From assembly GCF_002115755.1 (NCBI RefSeq), contig NZ_JFKA01000007.1, forward strand, positions 124,001 to 188,000: 64,000 nt of DNA, in the 5' to 3' direction. A model generated the notes under the pieces. The model had not been told where the DNA came from, did no database searches, and saw only the letters and a list, made by a program, of their open reading frames with translations. The position numbers were made by a program, and so were the translations under genes. Of the stretch, positions 56,148-64,000 are shown piece after piece; position 1 is the first letter of the stretch, and each line of letters starts with the position of its first letter. The DNA comes from Thalassospira mesophila. Its GTDB lineage: Bacteria; Pseudomonadota; Alphaproteobacteria; Rhodospirillales; Thalassospiraceae.

Positions 56148-56176
56148 TTGCATCGCAGAGTCATTTGCAGTAATGA
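56148..56176 (+). promoter_or_regulatory. Probable promoter of exbB-exbD-exbD-tonB
   Basis: TTGCAT and TAATGA are exactly 17 bases apart, and the Fur box begins two bases after the -10 box. Both hexamers are imperfect; the support comes from the match of spacing and the operator position. Confidence 0.55.
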
Positions 56177-56177
56177 A

Positions 56178-56192
56178 TGCAAATCATTTTCA
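56178..56192 (+). promoter_or_regulatory. Fur box of the exb-tonB operon
   Basis: TGCAAATCATTTTCA matches the 7-1-7 Fur consensus at about 11 of 14 fixed positions. It covers the region just downstream of the -10 box, where bound Fur would stop initiation when iron is plentiful. It also falls inside a possible longer frame of exbB, arguing that translation starts downstream. Confidence 0.65.
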
Positions 56193-56245
56193 ATAGCGAA
56201 TATGCAGCGTCCGCGTTGCGCCGTGTGATCAGGATCGGAAGTTCC

Positions 56246-57157
56246 ATGCCAGACAATATTGTCCCCGCCGTAACCGACAGTGTGCAGACCGCCGCAACAG
56301 GTGTTTCCGGAGCCGCTGATGCTGTGGCACAGACTGCCACGGGTGCCGTGGACGCAGACCCCGGTGCGGTGGTGCAAGGTGTTGCTGACGGCGCTGTGGG
56401 GGGCGGGCAATTGGCAGATGCCGCCTTGCAGGGTGGAACAACCGTTGTCCATTCAGGCTGGGTGCCGGATGCGATTGCGGCTTTGCCGGTGTTTGACCTG
56501 GTCGATCGGGCCGGGATTGTCGGCTGGGTGCTCGCTGTCATGGCGCTGGTCGGGTTAATGCTGTTTTTCTATAAAATGGTCGGGTTTATTCGCCGTGGGC
56601 TTTTTGCCGATGGCTTTGTCGGTGACCTGGAACGCCATCTGGTGGCCGGGGATGACCAGCAGGCGGCCGCTTTGCTGGCCCGGCGCCGTCACCCGGCTGC
56701 GGGAATTGGCCGTTTTGGCATGTCTTTGCCGGTGGGCGATGGCGACAGCCGTGAATCGGCATCCGATTTGATTGCATCGCGCGCACACAAGGAGATTGAT
56801 GGCCTTAATGGCGGTTTGCGCCTTATGGCGGCAATCGCTGTACTAAGCCCGCTTTTGGGCCTGCTGGGTACGGTTATGGGTATGATCAATGCGTTTCAGC
56901 AAATGGAAGGGGCAGGCAGCCGGATTGATCCGTCGGTACTTTCTGGCGGGATCTGGCTGGCATTGCTGACCACGGCAATTGGCCTTGTGGTGGCCATTCC
57001 GGCAACGGCACTTCATATGTGGATGCAAGGCATTATCAGCCGTGCCGCCGCCATTACCGAAGAAGTCTGTACCCTTGTTGTCAATCGCGGGGAACTGGCT
57101 GGGCGCGACGCCCATGACGCTGCCAATATCACGCGTTTACGTCACGCTGCGGAATAA
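56246..57157 (+). CDS. exbB: ExbB-type MotA/TolQ/ExbB proton-channel protein
   Basis: Inner-membrane part of the proton-driven motor that energises TonB. The 303-residue protein has a long Ala/Gly/Val-rich periplasmic N-terminal part, a first helix near residue 90 (GWVLAVMALVGLMLFFYKM), a cytoplasmic loop, and the conserved pair of helices with SPLLGLLGTVMGMINAFQ near 212-229 and GGIWLALLTTAIGLVVAIPA. The ATG at 56246 has a GGAAG site; an in-frame ATG at 56177 would start within the Fur box and is rejected. Co-transcribed with two exbD genes and tonB. Confidence 0.9.
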   Translation: MPDNIVPAVTDSVQTAATGVSGAADAVAQTATGAVDADPGAVVQGVADGAVGGGQLADAALQGGTTVVHSGWVPDAIAALPVFDLVDRAGIVGWVLAVMALVGLMLFFYKMVGFIRRGLFADGFVGDLERHLVAGDDQQAAALLARRRHPAAGIGRFGMSLPVGDGDSRESASDLIASRAHKEIDGLNGGLRLMAAIAVLSPLLGLLGTVMGMINAFQQMEGAGSRIDPSVLSGGIWLALLTTAIGLVVAIPATALHMWMQGIISRAAAITEEVCTLVVNRGELAGRDAHDAANITRLRHAAE

Positions 57158-57161
57158 ACCC

Positions 57162-57554
57162 ATGCAGTTTCGCTCCCGTTATCGCAGCACATCACCCGTC
57201 ATCGGGCTGACGCCGCTGATTGATGTTGTCTTCATCCTGTTGGTGTTTTTTATGCTGGCGTCGAGTTTTCTTGACTGGCGCGGGTATGAAATGTCGGTCT
57301 CGGTACAAAATAAATCGGCAAGCGTTTCTGCCGATAACCCGCCCGCTTTGGTGCGAATTGACGGCGCTGGTGCGATTACCATCAATGGTAATGTTGTGCC
57401 GCTTGATACTTTGCCCGCCCGCTTGCAACGCGACTATGCGGGGGCGCAGGTGCATTTGCAGCCGGTAAATGGTGCGAAATTGCAAATTCTGGTGCATGTG
57501 ATGGATGTGCTGGGCCGGGGCGGTATTCACAATGTGGATTTGATCGAACAATGA
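57162..57554 (+). CDS. exbD: ExbD/TolR-family protein, first copy
   Basis: A 130-residue single-span inner-membrane protein. The helix PLIDVVFILLVFFMLASSF near 18-36 has the conserved Asp21 that carries protons; a periplasmic domain follows. The ATG at 57162 starts 5 bases after the exbB stop. Its end overlaps the next gene by four bases (ATGA), so translation is coupled. Confidence 0.9.
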   Translation: MQFRSRYRSTSPVIGLTPLIDVVFILLVFFMLASSFLDWRGYEMSVSVQNKSASVSADNPPALVRIDGAGAITINGNVVPLDTLPARLQRDYAGAQVHLQPVNGAKLQILVHVMDVLGRGGIHNVDLIEQ

Positions 57555-57955
57555 AACGGCGCATTCAAATCACCGACGACACCATGGCGCAGGAACCGAT
57601 GTTGCCGTTGATCAATATTGTGTTTTTGTTGCTGATCTTTTTTATGATTGCGGGCAGCCTGCAAAAACTGGGGCCGTTTGATGTCAACCCGCCAGCCAGT
57701 GTGGATGCCAGCGAAAAAGACGACGAAACCGTTGTTTTGTGGGTCGATAAAACCGGCAAACTTGGTGTGGATGATAAAAGCGGGCCATTAGCCAACATTA
57801 CCGGTTTGTTGCCTGCCAATTTTCAGGATCATCCAATAGAAATTCGTGCTGATCGGGAAACCGACGGGCAGATGGTCGTCGCATTGTTAAAGCGCCTACA
57901 GGAACTGGGTGTCGACAAGGTTCAATTGATGACAGCCAGTCAAGCGCAGGATTAA
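57551..57955 (+). CDS. ExbD/TolR-family protein, second copy
   Basis: A 134-residue paralogue of the preceding ExbD. Its membrane helix is [19 protein letters not shown] near 18-36; the position of the proton-carrying aspartate reads Asn21, so the canonical Asp is missing. The periplasmic part is related but distinct. A pair of ExbD proteins, one without the aspartate, is seen in some TonB systems, where heteromeric motors have been proposed; this is inference. It overlaps exbD by four bases and precedes tonB by 10 bases. Confidence 0.85.
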   Translation: MKRRIQITDDTMAQEPMLPLINIVFLLLIFFMIAGSLQKLGPFDVNPPASVDASEKDDETVVLWVDKTGKLGVDDKSGPLANITGLLPANFQDHPIEIRADRETDGQMVVALLKRLQELGVDKVQLMTASQAQD

Positions 57956-57965
57956 CGGAAGTTCG

Positions 57966-58973
57966 ATGTCCAAGCGAAGTGACTTTTTAATTGCCACCGC
58001 GCTGACCGGCATGGTGCTGGCCGGAGGTGTTGTCTTGGCAACCCCTGCACCCGAGCCCTCGGGTTGGGGCGGGGCGGGTGCTGTGCAAAGTGTCAGCATT
58101 TCGTTGGGCAGTGGTCAGGCCACCAGTGGCAACGATAGCGACCCTGACGAAAGTGCCAGTGCCGATGTGGATAACCGCAAGGGCGAGGAAGATGCACAGC
58201 CAGCCCCTGAAATCAGTGAGCCGGAACCGGTACCTGAAGCGGAACCGGAACCCGAAGTGGTACCTGAACCGGTTATGGAGCCAGAACCAGAACCCGAGCC
58301 GGTGGTTGAACCTGAGCCTGAGCCGGTGGTTGAGCCCGAGCCTGTCCCCGAGGTGAAACCTGAACCGATCCCTGAGCCGGTGAAAGAACCGGAAGTCAAA
58401 CCGGAGCTAAAACCGGAACTTGCGGCAATTGTGCCGCCGAAAGTTAAACCCAAGCCGCCAGTAAAGCCCAAGCCGAAACCGGTGCCAAAACCCCAGGCTG
58501 TCGTCAAACCAAAGCCAACCTCGGCCCCGCCCAAAGAGGCCCCACGCCCGGTGACCGACACACGGCCGACACAGGGCGCACAGTTTAATTCGCAGAAATC
58601 GGATGGTACCACAGGGATCAAAACCAAAAGCCAGGCGGCGAGTTCGGCATCGGGCAGCGGCGGGGGGGCGGCATTAAGCAAGGCAAAGTTTGTCGATTAT
58701 CAGTCGTCTGTGGTGCAAACCCTGATGCGCTATCGCGAATATCCCTCCGCCGCGCGCAGGCGCGGGATTGAAGGGCGTAATACGGTGCTTTTGGTGATTG
58801 AACGCGATGGTTCGGTTTCGTTGATTAAAATGGTGCAGGAAAGCGGCAATCGCCTGTTAGACCGGGCAACCGAAAAAATGATCGAACGGGTCAAACGGTT
58901 TCCGCCGTTTCCTGATGATCTTGAACTGGAACGCATGACATTGCGGGTGCCGCTGATTTACGATTTGCGTTAA
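57966..58973 (+). CDS. tonB: TonB energy transducer
   Basis: A 335-residue protein linking the ExbB/ExbD motor to outer-membrane receptors. A single N-terminal helix ([19 protein letters not shown], near 7-25) anchors it; residues about 70-190 are a rigid periplasmic spacer of Glu-Pro and then Lys-Pro repeats; the C-terminal TonB domain begins near residue 240 and contains [19 protein letters not shown] and the RFPPFPDDL stretch. A typical TonB layout. It is the last gene of the operon and is followed by a bidirectional terminator. Confidence 0.93.
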   Translation: MSKRSDFLIATALTGMVLAGGVVLATPAPEPSGWGGAGAVQSVSISLGSGQATSGNDSDPDESASADVDNRKGEEDAQPAPEISEPEPVPEAEPEPEVVPEPVMEPEPEPEPVVEPEPEPVVEPEPVPEVKPEPIPEPVKEPEVKPELKPELAAIVPPKVKPKPPVKPKPKPVPKPQAVVKPKPTSAPPKEAPRPVTDTRPTQGAQFNSQKSDGTTGIKTKSQAASSASGSGGGAALSKAKFVDYQSSVVQTLMRYREYPSAARRRGIEGRNTVLLVIERDGSVSLIKMVQESGNRLLDRATEKMIERVKRFPPFPDDLELERMTLRVPLIYDLR

Positions 58974-59000
58974 ACATTTGATCGCGTATATGGCGATAAC

Positions 59001-59039
59001 AAAAAACGGCCCGGCAACAATTTGCCGGGCCGTTTTTTT
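59001..59039. terminator. Bidirectional terminator between tonB and the iron-uptake operon
   Basis: AAAAAACGGCCCGGCAA pairs with TTGCCGGGCCGTTTTTT around a 4- to 5-base loop. Long T-tracts exist on both strands, ending tonB and the DUF2218 gene. Confidence 0.9.
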
Positions 59040-59063
59040 ATGGGCGGTTGGGGCGCAACTGTA

Positions 59064-59366
59064 TCAAGGTGCGGTGTCGTCGGCGTGGTCTTGCCAGTGA
59101 TAATCAAGGGTTTCGCGCCAGGCAAAACGATCCAGATGGTCAATGATAACCCCTTTCATGCGCGCAATACCCTCGGCGTTGGCTGATTGCCCGATAAAGG
59201 TGAGGCCATCGTCAGAAGCGATGATCTGGCAGGGGCCGGTGGGAAAGCTGACATCGCCTGTGGTGGCGTTAAATTTTACGGGCACCTTGTGGGCAAAATG
59301 TTTGCAAAGCTGTTGCAGGTATTTCGCCGCGTGGGCGGTTTTAACTGTGCCTGTGGTGTGAAACAT
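59064..59366 (-). CDS. DUF2218-domain protein
   Basis: A 100-residue protein of the DUF2218 family: TVKTAHAAKYLQQLCKHF near the start, FPTGPCQIIASDDGL in the middle, and a LDRFAWRETLDYHWQ end. Family members often sit with siderophore transport genes and share residues with the siderophore-interacting group. The start at 59366 overlaps the ATPase stop by one base (TGATG), so it is translationally coupled to the uptake genes. A role in iron release or siderophore handling is inferred. Confidence 0.85.
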   Translation of the reverse strand: MFHTTGTVKTAHAAKYLQQLCKHFAHKVPVKFNATTGDVSFPTGPCQIIASDDGLTFIGQSANAEGIARMKGVIIDHLDRFAWRETLDYHWQDHADDTAP

Positions 59367-60166
59367 CAGTTTTCCAGTGTTTGGCCGGGGGGCGATGACA
59401 GCCGATCGACAATCACAAAAGGGGTGCCGCGCGAACAATATTCAATGCGACCATCGACCTGATAGGCATCACGCAAGCGTTGGGGCGTCATAACGTTTTG
59501 GGCGCAATCACTGGCCAGAACGGCACCATTGCCAAACAAAACAATATGGTCGCAATGACGCAGGGCCAGATTAATGTCGTGCAGGGCCATCAGGGCCAGC
59601 CCCCGTTGCTGGCGGGCAATGCGGCGCACCACATCCAGCACACGAAGCTGCCAGCGCAAATCAAGCGCGCTGGTGGGTTCGTCAAGCAGCATGATATCGG
59701 GCGCGCGGACAATAACCTGTGCCAGCCCCACCATTTGCCGTTGCCCGCCCGACATCTGGTTTAAGGCCTGAAAGGCCAGACTGGTGATGCCAAGCTGTTC
59801 AAACGTGGCTTCAGCAAAGGCCTGTGCCGCATTGTGGGCCAGATCGGGTCGAACAGCCCTGCAGGCTGACAACACCGCCTCATAGGCGACAAGGCTGGTG
59901 CCCTGGGGCAGGGATTGTGGCAAATAGCCAATATGGCGGGCACGGGTTTGGTGGGCCATGCGGTTAATTTCGGCACCGTTTAATTTGGCCGAACCACCAT
60001 ATTTGTTTAACCCGGCTAGGGCGCGCAAAAAGCTGGATTTGCCAACCCCGTTAGGGCCAAGCACCCCAATCAGTGCGCCGGGCGCAAAGGCGGGCAGGGA
60101 AATGTGCGTTAAAACCTGTTTGTTGCCATAGGCAATCGACAGATCATCTATAATCAGTTCTGTCAT
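59366..60166 (-). CDS. ABC transporter ATPase, FepC/BtuD type
   Basis: Cytoplasmic ATPase of an iron-siderophore, heme or cobalamin importer. The 266-residue protein has Walker A GPNGVGKSSFL near residue 38, the Q-loop, signature MSGGQRQMV near residue 141, Walker B IMLLDEPTSALD near 161 and the switch histidine in LMALHDINLAL. It follows the permease by 5 bases and is coupled to the DUF2218 gene after it. Confidence 0.93.
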   Translation of the reverse strand: MTELIIDDLSIAYGNKQVLTHISLPAFAPGALIGVLGPNGVGKSSFLRALAGLNKYGGSAKLNGAEINRMAHQTRARHIGYLPQSLPQGTSLVAYEAVLSACRAVRPDLAHNAAQAFAEATFEQLGITSLAFQALNQMSGGQRQMVGLAQVIVRAPDIMLLDEPTSALDLRWQLRVLDVVRRIARQQRGLALMALHDINLALRHCDHIVLFGNGAVLASDCAQNVMTPQRLRDAYQVDGRIEYCSRGTPFVIVDRLSSPPGQTLEN

Positions 60167-60171
60167 ATCCC

Positions 60172-61305
60172 TTACCCCCGCCGTTTTTGTGACAATAACA
60201 ACGCCAGAAACAGTGGAATGCCGATCAGGGCGGTAACGATGCCATCGGGGATCAAAATACCCGGCACGATATGTTTGCTGACCAGTGACGCCATCGATAA
60301 TATGAACGCCCCGGCCAGAACGCTGCCGGGGATGTAAAACCTGTGGTCCTCGCCAAAGGCCAGTCGCGAAATATGCGGCCCGACCAGCCCGACAAAGCCG
60401 ATAACCCCGGTGAAGGCCACGGCAACGGCGGTTAAAACACTAACCCGTAGCAAAACCAGCAATCGCAGACGTTCAACCGGCACACCAAAGCTGCGCGCAT
60501 AGTCTTCGCCCCCGCGAAGGGCCGTCATTTTCCAGACATGGCGCATGGCAAGCGGCAGGCAGGTTGCCAAAACAACGGAAACGATAATGATTTTTTCCCA
60601 ACTGGCGCGCGCCAGGCTGCCCATTGTCCAGAACACGATCTGTTGCAGGCTGTCGCTATTGGCAACAAACTGGATAAGGGACACCAGCGCGTTCAAGGCA
60701 AAAACCAGCGCAATGCCAAACAGCACAATGGTATCGACACTGGCCCCATATGCCTTGGCCAAAAACTGGATCGCACCCAGGGCAATGATGGCCCCGGCAA
60801 AGGCACATATGGGCACGGCATAGTTTTCGGGCAGGCCAAAACTCAGGTTAAACACAATCGCCAGCGATGCGCCCAGTGTGGCCGCATGCATGATGCCCAG
60901 CGTAGACGGGCTTGCCAGCGGGTTGTTTAGCACCGTTTGCATTTCTGCCCCCGCCAACCCCAGGGACGCGCCGATGACCACGGCCATCAGGGCAAAGGGC
61001 AGGCGTACACTGTAAATAATCACATGGGTGGCGGGGTCCAGACCAGCGGGGTCAATCAGCCCGCCAATAACATCGCCAACAGAAAGAAGTGCCGGGCCCG
61101 TCATGATATTGACCACAACTGATACCAGCAACGCCACCAGCAATACAGACAGCCAGATCACGCGGCGCAAGATGAAACGGCGATATTGCGACGATAACCC
61201 AGCCGACTTTGGTTGCGCGTTGGGCGCATGGTGGTGGTGTTGCCCTGCCGTGGGGTGATGCCCCGGAACGTCTGGTTGTTGCGCCGGATGTATCGGGTGG
61301 TTCAT
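60172..61305 (-). CDS. FecCD-family iron-uptake permease with His-rich N-terminus
   Basis: A 377-residue inner-membrane permease with about ten helices (for example SVLLVALLVSVVVNIMTGPA near 42-62 and VALTGVIGFVGLVGPHISRL-type core region). The N-terminal cytoplasmic tail of about 35 residues is very rich in His, Pro and Gln, including HHHH; such tails are unusual for the family and may bind metal. The ATG at 61305 overlaps the stop of the binding-protein gene by four bases, which decides the start over a possible one at 61338. Confidence 0.92.
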   Translation of the reverse strand: MNHPIHPAQQPDVPGHHPTAGQHHHHAPNAQPKSAGLSSQYRRFILRRVIWLSVLLVALLVSVVVNIMTGPALLSVGDVIGGLIDPAGLDPATHVIIYSVRLPFALMAVVIGASLGLAGAEMQTVLNNPLASPSTLGIMHAATLGASLAIVFNLSFGLPENYAVPICAFAGAIIALGAIQFLAKAYGASVDTIVLFGIALVFALNALVSLIQFVANSDSLQQIVFWTMGSLARASWEKIIIVSVVLATCLPLAMRHVWKMTALRGGEDYARSFGVPVERLRLLVLLRVSVLTAVAVAFTGVIGFVGLVGPHISRLAFGEDHRFYIPGSVLAGAFILSMASLVSKHIVPGILIPDGIVTALIGIPLFLALLLSQKRRG

Positions 61306-62462
61306 TGGGTCGCATCCCCGGCCGTGGTGCTGGTCCAATAGGTGCCGTTAAGGGCAACGGGCTGGAACCGGTCAAAATAGGTTTGCAGGGTTGCCTGTGG
61401 GTCCAGATCGGCGAACAGGTCGGGGTGGAACCATTTTGCCATTTGCTGAACGGCGGCAACATTCATTGGCGTATTATAAAAATGGTGCCAGATCGAATAC
61501 AGATGGTCGTTATTGATGGCAGAAAGTTCTTCCATGCCAACGCGCCCGGTGGTGTGGCGCAGCGATGCTGCCGCCTGGTCCGGGTTTGCCATTGCGCCCA
61601 GGATGATGCGGTTGCCGTTATTATCAACATTGGCCGATCCAATGGCCGTGGCGATATAATAATCGGGCTGGCTGACCAGTAATTGCTCAATCGTGACAGT
61701 GCCGTGGGTGCCGGGGATAATCTCGCCAAAAATGTTGGTGCCACCGGCCCAGTCAATGAAGCGGCCCATCATCTGGTTGCCCATTGCCTCGCAACAGGTT
61801 TGGTCCAGCCCAACCCGGCTTTCCATAAATACCGTCGGGCGGTCTTTTACCTGGGCCAGCTTTTCATGCACCTTGGCCAAACCATCGGCGTAAAATGCCA
61901 AAAAGTTTTCGGCCTGTTGTTCCTTGCCCATTAAGGTGCCAAGCAGGCGAACACTTTTCGGTGTGTTCACCAGCGGGTCCTGACGAAAATCAATGGCAAC
62001 AACCGGTATGTTGGCCGCTGCCAGAGTATCGAGAATTTGCTGGTTGCGCGCGCTGGGGCCGTGGCCCCCGGTCAGGCCAAAGACGGCAACATCGGGATGC
62101 AGGGAAATGGCTTTTTCAAGGTTAAAAGACTCCTCGCCGCTGCTGCCAATCAGCGGAATGTCATCAATCGCGGGGAATTTTTCCTGGTACTGGGCATAGG
62201 TCGCCGGGTCCAGTTTTTTAAACTCGCCCATCATGCCTGCAATCCAGCGGACCGGGTCTTCTGTATCAAGAATACCGATGCTGGGCAAAAAGCGGCCTTC
62301 GCCCAAAATCATGTATTTAACTGGTACATTGACGGTCACTTCGTGCCCGGCAACGTCGGTCAGGGTGACCTGTTTTTGCGGCGCATCGGCGGCCTGTGAT
62401 GATGTGTGAACAAAGCCAAATAACGTGGCGGCCAGGGCGATGGATTGCAGAATGTTTTTCAT
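61302..62462 (-). CDS. Periplasmic iron-siderophore-type substrate-binding protein
   Basis: A 386-residue class III binding protein (FecB/BtuF-like). A signal peptide with cleavage after SQA near residue 24 is followed by DVAGHEVTVNVPVKYMILGE, typical of this group, and the long helical backbone connecting two lobes. A CC pair occurs in LDQTCCEAMG. It delivers the substrate from the receptor to the permease. The ATG at 62462 is preferred over an in-frame TTG two codons upstream. Its specificity (siderophore, heme or other chelate) is not readable. Confidence 0.9.
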   Translation of the reverse strand: MKNILQSIALAATLFGFVHTSSQAADAPQKQVTLTDVAGHEVTVNVPVKYMILGEGRFLPSIGILDTEDPVRWIAGMMGEFKKLDPATYAQYQEKFPAIDDIPLIGSSGEESFNLEKAISLHPDVAVFGLTGGHGPSARNQQILDTLAAANIPVVAIDFRQDPLVNTPKSVRLLGTLMGKEQQAENFLAFYADGLAKVHEKLAQVKDRPTVFMESRVGLDQTCCEAMGNQMMGRFIDWAGGTNIFGEIIPGTHGTVTIEQLLVSQPDYYIATAIGSANVDNNGNRIILGAMANPDQAAASLRHTTGRVGMEELSAINNDHLYSIWHHFYNTPMNVAAVQQMAKWFHPDLFADLDPQATLQTYFDRFQPVALNGTYWTSTTAGDATQ

Positions 62463-62558
62463 GGTCAAATCCGCGTGGTGATGTGGGGCAGGGCAAAACG
62501 CACAAACGGGCGACCCTGTAAAAGGGCCGCCCTTTGTGTGCCGGTATGGTGGATCGGG

Positions 62559-64000
62559 TTAGAACTTAACCTTGGCCGACAGCACAAAACTGCGGCCGGG
62601 GTCCATATAGGGTTCGGTGCGGATGCTGTCGTATCCAGTCGTGGTGCGGTCGGTATAGGCACGGTCAAAAATGTTGTTGGCATCAACCCGCAGGGTTACA
62701 GCCTGTGACAACATCTCCGGCGTCCATTCGCCGTATAGGTTGGCAACAAAATAGGTGTCGATCGGTTCGGCACCGTATTTTTCCGGGTCATCGTTTTTCA
62801 ACGCCAGTTCAGATGACATGCCGGCACGCAGGCCCAGATCATGCCATTCCTTGCCGGCATCGATGGTTATGATGTCGCCCAGCAAAACGCCCTGCCATGC
62901 CGATGCGGTGCTAACCGGTGGGGCACCGTCGGAACGCACGATGGTGTGGGTATAGGTCGCCCGGATATAGGCGGTATCGAACTGATACGTGCCCGACAGA
63001 TTAATGCCGCGTGTGGCCAGATCGACGGTGGTTTGGCGGTCGGTGTCCGACAAATCGTGGGACCGTTCGATCCGGTTGTAAAACACATTGCCATCAAGGG
63101 TCAGGCGGTCAAATGTAACCCGTGACCCTGCCTTGTAGTTAAACGACCGCGACGGAGCGAAACCGGCATAATCCCAGACACCGGAAAAGTTATAGATGTT
63201 GGATTCGCCAATCGGCAGGCCGCCAAAGGCCGTTCCGGCACCGCCATAAATTGTGGTGTTGGACAAAATATCGTATTCGGTATTCACATTGCCCGACAGG
63301 CCTTGTTCGTCAAATTCGCTGCCGTCAATGCCGGTAAACCACTGGCGGTCAAACCGTCCGCCAAATGATGTCCGCCAGCGATCTGTCAGGTCCAGGCGTG
63401 CTTGCGAAAAGACGCCGATATTGGTTGATTTTTCGGTATAGCTACCAGCACGGGTGCCATTGTTATGGGTGCCGGTGGCTTCGTCGTGGTAAAAATCAAT
63501 CCCGGTATTAACCTTGCCAATTCCGACATCAAAATTGTTGGCAGCCTTGCCATTCACGGTTTCGATTTCGGAATTGGTATGGAAAAAACTGGCCCCGTTT
63601 TGCAGGTTGGGCACGTCGAGTTCTGATTTGCTGTAATTTAGCGACAATTCCGGGTCGAGCTGGCCATTGGGCATTTCATCAACATAAGAAACACCCATGG
63701 CTGTTTTTTTATACGAAATCCACTGCGCTCCCTGGCCACTGGTCAGCGCGCCAAAGTTGGGCCGCGACGGGCGTACACCTTCATCTTCCAGGTGGCTGGC
63801 AAAGGCTTCAAACCGTTCGCCGTCTTGGCCGTTAAGGGCAAATTTTCCCAAGCCGTTTTCACTGCCGTTGGCGGTTCCGTCTACCTTGTCGCCATTGCCA
63901 TCGCGGTAATTGTTGGTGTTGTTGTTTTGCACATAGGCCAGTGCTTCAACCTTGTCGGTGCGCCCGGCCATGGTCAGCCATTCGCTAAAACCTTGCGAAT
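62559..64000 (-). CDS. TonB-dependent outer-membrane receptor (5' partial)
   Basis: The frame stays open to the right edge, so the N-terminal signal, TonB box and plug lie outside. The visible 480 residues are the beta-barrel: alternating strands, e.g. NTEYDILSNTTIYGGAGTAF and FDTAYIRATYTHTIV, with the final strand ending in phenylalanine (SFVLSAKVKF), the outer-membrane assembly signal. The PYMDPGRSF phrase is typical of the receptor end. It is the first gene of the visible uptake operon and probably recognises a ferric siderophore or heme. Confidence 0.9.
   Translation of the reverse strand, partial: SQGFSEWLTMAGRTDKVEALAYVQNNNTNNYRDGNGDKVDGTANGSENGLGKFALNGQDGERFEAFASHLEDEGVRPSRPNFGALTSGQGAQWISYKKTAMGVSYVDEMPNGQLDPELSLNYSKSELDVPNLQNGASFFHTNSEIETVNGKAANNFDVGIGKVNTGIDFYHDEATGTHNNGTRAGSYTEKSTNIGVFSQARLDLTDRWRTSFGGRFDRQWFTGIDGSEFDEQGLSGNVNTEYDILSNTTIYGGAGTAFGGLPIGESNIYNFSGVWDYAGFAPSRSFNYKAGSRVTFDRLTLDGNVFYNRIERSHDLSDTDRQTTVDLATRGINLSGTYQFDTAYIRATYTHTIVRSDGAPPVSTASAWQGVLLGDIITIDAGKEWHDLGLRAGMSSELALKNDDPEKYGAEPIDTYFVANLYGEWTPEMLSQAVTLRVDANNIFDRAYTDRTTTGYDSIRTEPYMDPGRSFVLSAKVKF

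Noticed and set aside
58115..58681. Ser/Gly/Thr-rich minus-strand frame opposite tonB
   Set aside because: It is the mirror image of the Glu-Pro and Lys-Pro repeat codons of TonB.

Overview
The window reads as chromosome of a free-living alphaproteobacterium. The isc cluster layout (cysE, iscR, a second cysteine desulfurase, iscS, iscU, iscA, hscB, hscA, fdx, iscX), the glnB-glnA pair behind a sigma-54 promoter and the FecCD/TonB iron genes fit Rhodospirillales. A Thalassospira-like marine genus is my best guess from gene content, not a proven identification. Most of the window is moderately GC-rich and densely coding; the block at 14.7-16.5 kb is visibly AT-rich and looks acquired.

Layout. 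1-3.8 kb: tail of an AsmA-like protein, tyrS, anmK and an alpha/beta hydrolase. 3.9-12.3 kb: the iron-sulfur assembly operon, headed by cysE behind a promoter that overlaps an IscR-like dyad and closed by a strong terminator. 12.3-14.7 kb: tenA, mnmA, tRNA-Met. 14.7-17.7 kb: accessory block with a divergent pair (TIR-like protein; nucleoside-deoxyribosyltransferase-like/TPR protein), a higBA locus whose toxin gene is frameshifted, and a hypothetical gene. 17.8-30.5 kb: regulators and transporters (AraC, SDR, LysR, two DUF1127 proteins, PhnA-type protein, EAL protein, three EamA transporters, an adenylate cyclase). 30.6-41.4 kb: TPR-sulfotransferase, adenosine/adenine deaminase, PhyH dioxygenase with AraC regulator, two hydrolases, OsmC protein, PAS-GGDEF protein. 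41.6-48 kb: glnA, glnB, aminotransferase, Gfo/Idh oxidoreductase, tRNA-His, pyrC. 48-56 kb: SprA-like protein, a small gene behind a Fur box, a fourth EamA transporter, gyrA-coaD-cyclophilin, and three tRNA-Lys genes in 248-bp tandem units. 56-64 kb: Fur-box-controlled exbB-exbD-exbD-tonB facing a siderophore-type uptake operon (TonB receptor, binding protein, permease, ATPase, DUF2218 protein).

How the parts work together. CysE supplies the cysteine precursor O-acetylserine; the desulfurases take sulfur from cysteine, and IscU/IscA/HscBA/Fdx build and deliver clusters, with IscR as the cluster-sensing repressor. ExbB/ExbD/TonB would energise the outer-membrane receptor, and the binding protein, permease and ATPase would finish uptake. 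GlnB and GlnA form the nitrogen module.

The best candidates for new biology are the divergent TIR-like and NDT/TPR pair next to tRNA-Met, the small Fur-box gene at 49.5-49.7 kb, and the IscR-like site in front of cysE.
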